The position numbers were made by a program, and so were the translations under genes. Below, one piece after another: positions 1 to 6,071 of a DNA stretch of 19,331 nucleotides. The notes below the pieces were generated by a model. The model was not told the origin of the DNA, ran no database searches, and saw only the letters and a program-made list of their open reading frames with translations. The DNA is from an uncultured Candidatus Saccharibacteria bacterium. Lineage in GTDB: Bacteria; Patescibacteriota; Saccharimonadia; Saccharimonadales; Saccharimonadaceae. Location: assembly GCA_947427985.1 (NCBI GenBank), contig CANEKB010000010.1:1-19331 (forward strand), in the 5' to 3' direction. Position 1 is the stretch's first letter. Each line of letters starts with the position of its first letter.

Positions 1-639
1 GAAAAGAAAATTCGGGAACGTGTAAAAACGGGAAAATTGCTACCAACCAAGAAGTATGACTTACGAAAAGTTAAAATAGACAAAGACATCCGAAAGGCTC
101 TAAAGCAGATTAGCAAGGCTTTGACCGATGATGGACGACGCCCGTTGGGGTATCAGTATGAATACTTGGCAAGTTTTGCAAAGATTCACCATGACGAGTA
201 CCCAGTGATTTCGCTAGGGGTGGAGAAGGTTTCTAAAAACGAGACCGGCGGCCTGGCAACGGCGATTCGGCTTTTCGGGAAGATGACACCGGATTTTCGG
301 ATAGATCGCGCGGCGAGCCAGGATGTATTAATTACATTGCTGGGGAATTTTGACTTTCCAATCATAGACACGACAGAGACAGAAATGCTGGAAAACGTCC
401 ATAAGTGGCAATATGAGGATATTATGAAAGGGATTTGGTTCTGCCACAAGCCAGTTCGAGGTGAGGCTTGTGGGTTCTGTAGCCCGTGCTTCCAAAAGAG
501 TATTGGTGATATGGGTTTTTTGTTGTCAGAGGAAGCACAGGCACGATTCCAGAAGTTCAAGGGGATTGAGAAGAAATACGGGCGTCGTGCAAAACAGATT
601 GCGGATTTCTTCTACCGCTTAACCTTGCCGAAAAAGTAG
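1..639 (+). CDS. QueC-like ATP-pyrophosphatase, 3' part (5' end outside window)
   Basis: The frame is open from base 1, so this is the C-terminal part of a longer gene; a TTG at 37 could serve as a start but has no ribosome binding site. The visible segment carries the zinc-binding signature of 7-cyano-7-deazaguanine synthase (QueC): Cys codons at 442, 469, 478 and 487, spaced C-x8-C-x2-C-x2-C, preceded by a short run reading IWFCHKPV. QueC makes preQ0, the precursor of queuosine and of 7-deazaguanine DNA modifications. The N-terminal PP-loop (SGGxDS) that would confirm the family lies upstream and cannot be seen. The family also has members in DNA-modification and defence loci, so the true substrate is open. 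No terminator is visible after the stop. Family assignment is motif-based inference. Confidence 0.6.
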   Translation, partial: EKKIRERVKTGKLLPTKKYDLRKVKIDKDIRKALKQISKALTDDGRRPLGYQYEYLASFAKIHHDEYPVISLGVEKVSKNETGGLATAIRLFGKMTPDFRIDRAASQDVLITLLGNFDFPIIDTTETEMLENVHKWQYEDIMKGIWFCHKPVRGEACGFCSPCFQKSIGDMGFLLSEEAQARFQKFKGIEKKYGRRAKQIADFFYRLTLPKK

Positions 640-689
640 CGAAATGTTAGGGGGCGGTTTTTGATACGGTCAAAATATAGCCAAAATGC

Positions 690-718
690 TTGACTTTTTT
701 AGTAATGTGTGCTATAAT
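690..718 (+). promoter_or_regulatory. Sigma70-type promoter of the 820 gene
   Basis: TTGACT at 690-695, 17-bp spacer, TATAAT at 713-718 with an extended -10 TGC. The spacer's 3' part reads ATGTGTGC, identical to the promoters at 8131 and, nearly, 12141. Predicted start of transcription is about 725, giving a leader of about 95 nt. Confidence 0.85.
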
Positions 719-730
719 GGCAGTGTAGGC

Positions 731-749
731 TTGTGACAAAATGTCATAA
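731..749. promoter_or_regulatory. Palindromic operator-like site
   Basis: TGACA (734-738), three A, then TGTCA (742-746), extended by TTG/TAA on the flanks. It lies 6-25 bp after the predicted transcription start of the 820 gene, where a repressor would block clearance. It could instead be a small RNA hairpin. No regulator is identified. Confidence 0.35.
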
Positions 750-819
750 AAATTGATTTATTACCTACATAGTACCTAAAAACTTAGACGGAAGACTGAA
801 ATAGGGAGGGTATTCAGTT

Positions 820-2211
820 ATGAAGTATAGCCGCAACTTAGGCAGTAGCCGAGCCGACAAGTGGATCCGCGACCAAAAACGCACCGACCTGATGCCGATC
901 GAGGCACTCCGCACAGCTTACAGACCGTTGCTAATCGAGGCTTTCGAGGCTTTATCCGAGATTGCCGGTAAGATTAGTGCGGTCGAGCTGTTTACCGCTA
1001 TCGACCACAATAAATGGCGGAGCGAGTGGCTGGAAAGGGCGCTGAGGGGCGAATTTATCACCCCGAACCTGCACTACAATGAGGATCTGCTAAGGCAGGT
1101 CTCGCAGAACAAGGCCACCTTGGAGCAGAAAGTCGTGCCGCTTTTTACGGCCGCTTGCAAAGAGGTGGCAGTAAGCCCGGCCGGACAGGTGCTGGCGCAG
1201 CTGGCGATGGACCGCTTAACCGATACTTCCATGCTTATACAGCTGGCTCAGGCCATGCTGGATGGCGACGCCGACAAGGCAAGCTCCGCGCTAAGAACGT
1301 GCTACGGGCTACCCAACAGAGAGATCGTCGAGTACGCGAAAGCCGCAATCGAGGATCGCAAGGTTGGGCGCTACACCCGGAGCGAACAAACAGCACTCTC
1401 TGCCGAGGAGAGGGCGCGCCTGGAAGCAATCCAGCTGGACGCCGAAGCCATCCGCAGGGCGTTTATCTGGGCAGCCGAAGAATACGGTTTTGCCGAGACG
1501 CGACCGGTAGTGGTTAGCGACACCGCTACTACTTTTGACGTGCGCGACAGTTCGTCGGAAGGGCCAGTCGTATTGGTCCCGGCAGACCAGACCGCAGATG
1601 GAATCTATATCGGTTCACTGGTCGTTCATGAGGCGGGTTCACATTGGCGCAACTCCGAGAACATGAAACATTTAGTCCCCTGGGTGGGCAGTGGAGCGCT
1701 GAAGTCTGTCAACGAGTTAGTCTATGAGGGCGACGCTACCTGGCGAGACCACAAGGTCAAGCTGGCCAGCAAAGGCTTCGTTAAAGAGGACCGCGGCCTG
1801 TATTATCAGGTTGCAATCTGGTACACCTACCACGAAAAGGCTTCCTTTACAGAAACAGCCCAGATGCTGTACAACTTGCTTCACTGCGACAACGAGTCGC
1901 CTGAGGCAACGCTAAAGGATGTCTGGCAGGTGACTTACCGCGTGTTCCGCGGGAATCCCCGGATAGACCTAAAAACTGGCTACGTAAACCCCAAGGACCG
2001 GGCATATCTCGCAGGTCGCCTGCTGGCGACGGAGTTGAACGAGGCCGGAGTTGGCCATATTATGGAATACAGCACGCTCAGCGAGAGCGACCTGGACCTT
2101 CTGACGGAGAAGTTCGACCTGCGTCCGCAGGGTGGCATGCCTTATCCAGCCCAAGACGATATGGCGATGCGTCTGTATAAGAAGCTGCTGAGTGGTGAAT
2201 TTTCTGTCTAA
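820..2211 (+). CDS. HExxxH zinc metallopeptidase, DUF1704/MATCAP-like
   Basis: 463 residues, no signal peptide or membrane segment visible. The core is VVHEAGSHWRNSEN: His270, Glu271 and His275 form an HExxxH motif, and Glu303 in VYEGDA is a plausible third zinc ligand about 28 residues later. This arrangement, with the one-residue-longer HExxxH and a following E-G motif, is that of the DUF1704 family, whose eukaryotic members (KIAA0895/MATCAP) are tubulin tyrosine carboxypeptidases. The N-terminal 200 residues are mostly helical. Start is ATG with AGGGAGG at 803-809. Single-gene transcript with its own promoter (690-718) and a strong terminator. The role in the bacterium is unknown; a cytoplasmic or host-directed peptidase are both possible. 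Metallopeptidase call is fairly firm, family call moderate. Confidence 0.65.
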   Translation: MKYSRNLGSSRADKWIRDQKRTDLMPIEALRTAYRPLLIEAFEALSEIAGKISAVELFTAIDHNKWRSEWLERALRGEFITPNLHYNEDLLRQVSQNKATLEQKVVPLFTAACKEVAVSPAGQVLAQLAMDRLTDTSMLIQLAQAMLDGDADKASSALRTCYGLPNREIVEYAKAAIEDRKVGRYTRSEQTALSAEERARLEAIQLDAEAIRRAFIWAAEEYGFAETRPVVVSDTATTFDVRDSSSEGPVVLVPADQTADGIYIGSLVVHEAGSHWRNSENMKHLVPWVGSGALKSVNELVYEGDATWRDHKVKLASKGFVKEDRGLYYQVAIWYTYHEKASFTETAQMLYNLLHCDNESPEATLKDVWQVTYRVFRGNPRIDLKTGYVNPKDRAYLAGRLLATELNEAGVGHIMEYSTLSESDLDLLTEKFDLRPQGGMPYPAQDDMAMRLYKKLLSGEFSV

Positions 2212-2215
2212 GCAA

Positions 2216-2245
2216 AAACTCCCGGAGACACCGGGAGTTTCTTTA
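2216..2245. terminator. Bidirectional intrinsic terminator
   Basis: A perfect 10-bp stem, AAACTCCCGG / CCGGGAGTTT, with loop AGACA; T-rich on the plus side (TTTCTTTA) and followed by TTTTT-type tract when read on the minus strand. It serves both the 820 gene and the convergent dnaJ-like gene. Confidence 0.9.
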
Positions 2246-2258
2246 TACCTATTAGATT

Positions 2259-3173
2259 CTAGCCCCAAAAGCCGCGTTTTTTACTCTTTGGATCACGGAA
2301 TTCTTCAAGGAGCTCTTTCTGACGTTTACTGAGATTCTTCGGAGTCTCGACGATAATCGTGACGATGTGTGGGCCACGGTCACCATCAGTGCGCATTAGC
2401 GGTACGCCATGGCCGGAGAGCTTGAACGGGGTGCCGGATTGAGTGCCGGCTGGGACCTTCATGCGGACATTACCATCAACAGTCTCAACATCAACTTCGG
2501 TACCAAGCGCAGCATCAACCATCGAGATTACTTTATCTGAGAGAATGATGTTCCCTTCACGAGTGAGGGTTTTATGAGGCTTGACCCGAATAAAGACGTA
2601 AAGGTCACCCTTCGTACCACCTTTTGGAGCAGCGCCGCCCTTGCCAGACAAACGAATCGACATGCCATCGTCAATACCGGCCGGAATCTTTACTTTGAGA
2701 TCTTTGCCGTCGGCAGAAACGACCTTCGTCGTACCAAAAACAGCTTCTTCAAAGTTTAGAACCACAGTCGTACGATAATCAGCACCACGAGTCGGGCGAC
2801 GTTGGCCGCCACCAAAGCCAAAGATCGAGCCTAAGATATCATCTAGCCCACCACCGCCACCAAAATCAAAGTTAAAGCTTTGGCCATTAAAGTTGAAGTT
2901 ACCGTTACCGGCGCCACCAAATGGATTGCCGCTAGGGCCACCGGCGCCACCAACACCAGCATGACCAAACTGGTCATAGCGGGCACGCTTTTGCTTGTCT
3001 GACAAAACTTCATGAGCCTCGGAAATCTCTTTAAACTTTTCTTCAGCTTCTTTATTGCCTGGATTTTTGTCTGGATGATACTTAACCGCAAGCTTACGAT
3101 AAGCCTTTTTGATCTCATCGTCGGAGGCGTTTTTCGATACGCCTAATATTTCGTAATAATCTCGTTTTGCCAT
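2259..3173 (-). CDS. dnaJ: DnaJ/CbpA-type J-domain co-chaperone without zinc finger
   Basis: 304 residues. J-domain at about 1-70 with the HPD triad at 33-35 (KYHPDKN), which stimulates DnaK ATPase; Gly/Phe-rich linker at about 72-128; two beta-sandwich substrate-binding domains from about 131 to the C-terminus. The CxxCxGxG zinc-finger repeats of class A DnaJ are absent, and the protein has no cysteine at all, so it is class B (CbpA-like) although it may be the only DnaJ of the cell. ATG start with AAAGG just upstream. A CIRCE operator at 3282-3308 predicts HrcA control. It is about 6.7 kb from dnaK, and neither grpE nor hrcA is nearby, unlike the common hrcA-grpE-dnaK-dnaJ operon. Ends at a bidirectional terminator. 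Confidence 0.93.
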   Translation of the reverse strand: MAKRDYYEILGVSKNASDDEIKKAYRKLAVKYHPDKNPGNKEAEEKFKEISEAHEVLSDKQKRARYDQFGHAGVGGAGGPSGNPFGGAGNGNFNFNGQSFNFDFGGGGGLDDILGSIFGFGGGQRRPTRGADYRTTVVLNFEEAVFGTTKVVSADGKDLKVKIPAGIDDGMSIRLSGKGGAAPKGGTKGDLYVFIRVKPHKTLTREGNIILSDKVISMVDAALGTEVDVETVDGNVRMKVPAGTQSGTPFKLSGHGVPLMRTDGDRGPHIVTIIVETPKNLSKRQKELLEEFRDPKSKKRGFWG

Positions 3174-3189
3174 AACCTTTTAACTTCTT

Positions 3190-3264
3190 CTCTGACTATT
3201 TTATGCCCTAACAGCCATAAAATAGTGCGTCGCTTCGAAAAAGTCAGAGCAAGCTCTGCTTTTT
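3190..3264 (-). promoter_or_regulatory. Structured dnaJ leader with two alternative hairpins
   Basis: Hairpin A, 3238-3264: AAAAAG-CAGAGC pairs with GCTCTG-CTTTTT, one bulged base, two-base loop; read toward dnaJ it ends in a U-run like an intrinsic terminator. Hairpin B, 3195-3226: perfect 11-bp stem ACTATTTTATG / CATAAAATAGT with a 10-nt loop, ending about 21 nt before the start codon. CTCTGAC (3190-3196) can also pair with GTCAGAG (3243-3249), which would break A and part of B. This may be an attenuator or heat-sensing leader; the function is inference. Confidence 0.5.
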
Positions 3265-3281
3265 GCTTAGCTCCTTCTATT

Positions 3282-3308
3282 TTAGCACAAATCGGCTGAG
3301 AGTGCTAG
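3282..3308 (-). promoter_or_regulatory. CIRCE operator (HrcA site) and extended -10 of dnaJ
   Basis: TTAGCACAA, 9-bp spacer, GAGTGCTAG; consensus CIRCE is TTAGCACTC-N9-GAGTGCTAA, so three mismatches. On the minus strand its edge overlaps an extended -10, TGC-TAAAAT (TAAAAT at 3279-3284), with no good -35. Predicted leader is about 100 nt. Confidence 0.75.
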
Positions 3309-3323
3309 GTGGAATACATGATT

Positions 3324-4121
3324 TTAGCGTTTTGTAAGGATGGCGAGAGTGCGGCGAACTTGGAGTTTGAACTCGGGGCGAGCGCGAAGGAACTCGTCGA
3401 CCGCACGAGCCGAACCGGGGAGCTCTGGGTTGTTATAATCGTGAACGATAATGATTCCTTGCTCGGCAAGGCGTGGATACACGAGCCGAAGGCTAGTCTT
3501 AATCGAACCATAGAGATCACCATCACAAAAAGCAAAGGCAATTCGCGCCGGAAGATCTTTGTCGTTAAGATCGTCAAACCAGGCTTTTTTGATAATAACG
3601 TTTTTTAGACCATGCTTGCGTATTTTATCAACTACTTCGCGCTTAGTAACTAGCAGCTCACCGGCTTGGAAATTAGCACCAGCACCAGAAGCATCCTCGC
3701 GGGTTTTCTCGGGTAGACCGGCGAAAGAATCGTAGATCCAAAGTTTCTTAGGCTGCTTTAGGCCAGGCTGACTGGTTTGGTTAGTCTCGAGACTAGAGTT
3801 TTGCACAGATTTGTGCACAGACTTATCCACAAGATTTCCACAGGTTTTATGATTGTTTTCCACAGCTTTTCCACAAGATATTGCGGATTTTTCCACAGAT
3901 TTTCCACAGGTGAAGTCAGGGTTTCCCACAGGAGAAACAGTGGCAATTCCTTTCGAGCTTATTGCCGACAATGAATTGTACTCGCGAAGCAGTTGTCCGA
4001 GGAGAACCGAAGTATCGCCACGGTAGCAACCGAGCTCAACAAAATCCCCCGCTACGGGCAAAGCCTGCTCGGCAAGCCGAAGGATTTCGACAGTTTCTTC
4101 CCTAGTAACTTGATCGTTCAT
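3324..4121 (-). CDS. TylF/MycF-like methyltransferase with a repeat-bearing insertion
   Basis: 265 residues. SAM-binding motif I is VELGCYRGDTS (28-38); WIYDSFAGLPE (128-138) and AFCDGDLYGSIKTSL (197-211) with the acidic pair D200/D202 match the TylF/MycF O-methyltransferase family, which binds a metal through such residues. In the family these first two blocks are close together; here residues about 50-124 form an extra, low-complexity stretch with repeated CGKSVEK / CGKAVEN / CGNLVDKS units. That stretch is encoded by a phased array of TTTTCCACA-type 9-mers (see the repeat entry). The ATG at 4121 is 6 bp after a TATAAT box and has no ribosome binding site, so translation is probably leaderless. 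Substrate unknown; possibly a sugar. Confidence 0.7.
   Translation of the reverse strand: MNDQVTREETVEILRLAEQALPVAGDFVELGCYRGDTSVLLGQLLREYNSLSAISSKGIATVSPVGNPDFTCGKSVEKSAISCGKAVENNHKTCGNLVDKSVHKSVQNSSLETNQTSQPGLKQPKKLWIYDSFAGLPEKTREDASGAGANFQAGELLVTKREVVDKIRKHGLKNVIIKKAWFDDLNDKDLPARIAFAFCDGDLYGSIKTSLRLVYPRLAEQGIIIVHDYNNPELPGSARAVDEFLRARPEFKLQVRRTLAILTKR
3799..3930 (+). repeat. Helically phased array of DnaA-box-like 9-mers inside a gene
   Basis: Nine same-strand 9-mers start at 3799, 3811, 3823, 3834, 3856, 3867, 3889, 3900 and 3922. The one at 3823 is TTATCCACA, the classic DnaA box; those at 3856, 3867, 3889 and 3900 are TTTTCCACA; 3834 is ATTTCCACA and 3922 TTTCCCACA; the first two are degenerate (TTTTGCACA, TTGTGCACA). 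Spacings are 12, 12, 11, 22, 11, 22, 11, 22: a 33-bp repeat that keeps the reading frame and puts all boxes on one face of the helix. Whether a protein binds here is not known. Confidence 0.85.
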
Positions 4122-4127
4122 GGATAT

Positions 4128-4133
4128 ATTATA
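4128..4133 (-). promoter_or_regulatory. Extended -10 giving a leaderless methyltransferase mRNA
   Basis: Minus-strand TGT-TATAAT ends 6 bp before the ATG at 4121, placing the transcription start at the start codon. No convincing -35 at 17 bp. Confidence 0.65.
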
Positions 4134-4165
4134 ACATAATTACCTAAAATACGGAACTGGTCTCG

Positions 4166-4194
4166 TTGAATTTATTGAGATTTTGTATTATAAT
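4166..4194 (+). promoter_or_regulatory. Promoter of the 4247 gene
   Basis: TTGAAT at 4166-4171, 17-bp spacer, TATAAT at 4189-4194. Predicted transcription start about 4201, just before the left arm of the inverted repeat at 4205. Confidence 0.75.
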
Positions 4195-4204
4195 AGGGGC
4201 ATAA

Positions 4205-4621
4205 GCTGCTTCTAGGTGACAGTTTCGTATCAAAAGAGGTGAAAAGATGTTTCACTGGGATTCTGAAAGTGAACTGCCTCAGCGCTTCAGACTAACTTTC
4301 TCCACGAAAGCCGTAATTCTGGCAATTCAGCTTGCTGCACTTATTGAAGTACTCCAGGGATGTGCACTAATGGCGCTAGTCCCGCCAGAGTACAAAATCT
4401 GGCGTATCTGGGGATTCATCATGTGCATAGCTGGAGGAATTACGATTAAGTTAGATCTGCCACGACTAGCCCTGAAGTATTTCATCAGAGATTGTGCTGA
4501 TGACCCTGAAGAGACAACCGTAATCAAACACCATATACACATCGTGCGCCTGCGCAAGCTTCCGTTAAAGCGGGTAAGCCGAAAAAAGCACAAATAAGCC
4601 AAATGTCACCTAGTAAGCAGC
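4205..4621. repeat. Inverted repeat at the two ends of one transcript
   Basis: Left arm GCTGCTTCTAGGTGACA (4205-4221) and right arm TGTCACCTAGTAAGCAGC (4604-4621) are complementary apart from one extra base. The arms sit at the predicted 5' end and just before the terminator of the 4247 gene, so they would pair the two ends of its mRNA. They could alternatively be ends of a small mobile unit; no target-site duplication is evident. Confidence 0.7.
4247..4597 (+). CDS. Small two-helix membrane protein, unknown
   Basis: 116 residues, not recognised. Two hydrophobic segments at about 22-46 (AVILAIQLAALIEVLQGCALMALV) and 53-69 (IWGFIMCIAGGITIKL, partly) are followed by a basic, His-rich C-terminal tail (HHIHIVRLRKLPLKRVSRKKHK region broken by few acidic residues) that is probably cytoplasmic. 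ATG start with AGAGGTG at 4234-4240. It has its own promoter (4166-4194) and terminator (4632-4660), and the mRNA ends are complementary, a layout known from some type I toxin messages. Homology to any toxin is not seen, and the protein is longer than typical ones. It heads a run of four small membrane-protein genes. Confidence 0.7.
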   Translation: MFHWDSESELPQRFRLTFSTKAVILAIQLAALIEVLQGCALMALVPPEYKIWRIWGFIMCIAGGITIKLDLPRLALKYFIRDCADDPEETTVIKHHIHIVRLRKLPLKRVSRKKHK

Positions 4622-4631
4622 CGAAATTTAT

Positions 4632-4660
4632 CAGGCGCCCTAACTGGCGCCTGTTTTCTT
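4632..4660 (+). terminator. Intrinsic terminator of the 4247 gene
   Basis: Perfect 8-bp stem CAGGCGCC / GGCGCCTG with loop CTAACT, followed by TTTTCTT. Its T-tail overlaps the -35 box (TTGACT, 4659-4664) of the next promoter. Confidence 0.92.
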
Positions 4661-4687
4661 GACTTTAGCAATATAAAATAGTATAGT
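4659..4687 (+). promoter_or_regulatory. Promoter of the 4739-5333 operon
   Basis: TTGACT at 4659-4664, 17-bp spacer, TATAGT at 4682-4687. The -35 starts within the T-tail of the preceding terminator, an economical stop-start junction. Confidence 0.75.
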
Positions 4688-4738
4688 TATGTAGTAAGTT
4701 GGTTCGCTAGCTCAAGTATCTTAGAAAGGAGTGGTTGT

Positions 4739-4978
4739 ATGAGCAAGCAGCCGAAATGGAAAATCTGGCCGAGAGAAGTATTTCAGACCACTGTAGCAAT
4801 AGGGATCTGCTCTGTTCTGCTGGGAGTGATGTTGCCAATCCTCAGCATGGAAGCCGACAGCAAGCGAGCAGCGACCTGGCTGCACTGGGCAGGCATTTTC
4901 TTCGCCATCGGCGGGGGGATCGTGTTGGCCTTGGCCGCACTGTGCTTTGCGCTGGAGCGCTGGCAGAAAAAACATTAG
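4739..4978 (+). CDS. Small two-helix membrane protein, unknown
   Basis: 79 residues, not recognised. Two clear transmembrane segments, about 18-36 (TVAIGICSVLLGVMLPILS) and 49-70 (HWAGIFFAIGGGIVLALAALCF), with a short polar loop between and basic residues at both ends, suggesting both termini are cytoplasmic. The ATG at 4739 has AAAGGAG at 4725-4731 at good spacing. It is followed after 19 bp by the next membrane-protein gene and very likely shares its mRNA, promoter (4659-4687) and terminator (5353-5382). Confidence 0.8.
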   Translation: MSKQPKWKIWPREVFQTTVAIGICSVLLGVMLPILSMEADSKRAATWLHWAGIFFAIGGGIVLALAALCFALERWQKKH

Positions 4979-4997
4979 ATTCACAGGAGGTGAACGT

Positions 4998-5333
4998 ATG
5001 AAAGCACGGCTACGGACATTCTGGGCGACGGTTTGGCTACTCGTGGTTTGCCTGAAAATCCGTCTTGTCAAGGAAATCGAGATTGTCGCAGATATGCTCG
5101 AGCAAGAGAGTGATAACTGTTTTCGTTTGATAGTAGCGCTCGGGTTCGTTTGGGCATTCGGCGGAGCACTCTGCGCATTAGCCAAAACACCGGCCATATA
5201 CGGAGTTGGCGGCATTATTGGAGTAGTATTGATTAAACTCGCAGCGATTATATTAATCCCGGCGAGCGCCACGATCCTAATACCGGCCGGTGTGGTTTAC
5301 GCGAGAAAATGGCGTGGCAAAGACAACCCCTAA
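4998..5333 (+). CDS. Small membrane protein, unknown
   Basis: 111 residues, not recognised. The start chosen is the ATG at 4998 because AGGAGGTGA (4985-4993) precedes it at ideal spacing; an upstream in-frame ATG at 4947 lies inside the previous gene and has no ribosome binding site. Hydrophobic segments: about 8-18 (short, next to a basic N-terminus), 46-63 (RLIVALGFVWAFGGALCALA region) and 68-101 (glycine/isoleucine-rich, long enough for one long or two short helices). The C-terminus is basic (YARKWRGKD). Second gene of the operon starting at 4739; no partner function can be inferred. Confidence 0.8.
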   Translation: MKARLRTFWATVWLLVVCLKIRLVKEIEIVADMLEQESDNCFRLIVALGFVWAFGGALCALAKTPAIYGVGGIIGVVLIKLAAIILIPASATILIPAGVVYARKWRGKDNP

Positions 5334-5352
5334 ACTTTCATAAAAAAACATA

Positions 5353-5382
5353 GGCGCCCCTATCGTAAGGGGCGCCATTTTT
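5353..5382 (+). terminator. Intrinsic terminator of the 4739-5333 operon
   Basis: Perfect 8-bp stem GGCGCCCC / GGGGCGCC, loop TATCGTAA, then ATTTTTAG. An A-run at 5343-5349 could let it also act on the minus strand. Confidence 0.92.
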
Positions 5383-5431
5383 AGTTCAGATTTCCTAGCC
5401 AAGGCTGGGGGATGGTAATAGGAATTTAGCC

Positions 5432-5914
5432 TTAGGCTTGGGGCGGGTCGATGTGTGGCGGTAAAGCCAGTAACGGTTGCGGTTTCGGAGCCCTCGGGGC
5501 AAGAAAAGGCAGCACGATATAGCTCATGCCAACAACCACCATCAGCAGCGCCCCAAAAATCGCGCCTAACATGCACCAGAGAAACTGCTCCAAAGACCAG
5601 AAACACTGTGCTAGCGTCAACCAGGTGCCAACAACGAACACATCAATCCAGTGAGTAGACAGGAGTATCTGGATGCGATAAGGGTGTACATAGAAGCGAA
5701 GATGGAGATAGGCCAATGCAATGACGCTCAGTATCATTAAAGCTAACGCTGATCGCCAATCGTAATAGTCTTCCCCACGGGCGGCGACAATAGTGCCGAG
5801 ATACCCTGCCATGATAGCAGTGAGCAACCCCGGGATGATAAGGATAAGGGCCAACCCGAGGCGTTCCGTCCACCTAGTAGTGGATTGACTTTTGGAAGCA
5901 GTGCGATTTTTCAT
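5432..5914 (-). CDS. Membrane protein with about four helices, unknown
   Basis: 160 residues from the ATG at 5914, which follows a purine-rich AAGAGAGGAAGAG (5922-5934). A GTG at 5953 would add 13 residues but has no ribosome binding site. Four hydrophobic segments, about 20-43, 53-71, 84-105 and 108-136, are followed by a proline-rich tail (LAPRAPKPQPLLALPPHIDPPQA in two pieces). The N-terminus is basic and probably cytoplasmic. Promoter at 6020-6048 leaves a leader of about 100 nt. Not recognised; it is convergent with the small membrane-protein operon and shares with it only the size class and type. Confidence 0.75.
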   Translation of the reverse strand: MKNRTASKSQSTTRWTERLGLALILIIPGLLTAIMAGYLGTIVAARGEDYYDWRSALALMILSVIALAYLHLRFYVHPYRIQILLSTHWIDVFVVGTWLTLAQCFWSLEQFLWCMLGAIFGALLMVVVGMSYIVLPFLAPRAPKPQPLLALPPHIDPPQA

Positions 5915-6019
5915 AAAAATACTCTTCCTCTCTTGATTTTGTCTCGCCTTCACAAAATAACAGCTACAGAATCTGAACTATTAAGTTGCGAAGTTGAGCT
6001 GGTAGAGCCTTACTGTTCT

Positions 6020-6048
6020 AGTATAGCATAGGTAGTACAAAATGTCAA
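6020..6048 (-). promoter_or_regulatory. Promoter of the 5432-5914 gene
   Basis: Minus strand: TTGACA (6043-6048), 17-bp spacer, TATACT (6020-6025) with extended TGC. Confidence 0.85.
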
Positions 6049-6071
6049 TATCGCGAGGTAGGTAACTAGCG

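Noticed and set aside
3799..3930. CRISPR array or chromosomal origin
   Set aside because: Repeats are 9-11 bp with regular short spacing inside a coding frame, and no cas genes are present. No dnaA or dnaN gene is adjacent, so an origin is not supported.
4615..4757. 13-bp direct repeat AAGCAGCCGAAAT (4615 and 4745)
   Set aside because: One copy lies in the start of a gene and the other in the inverted-repeat arm; too short and isolated to call an element.
5915..5953. GTG start at 5953 for the 5432 membrane protein
   Set aside because: No ribosome binding site there, while the ATG at 5914 follows a purine-rich site.
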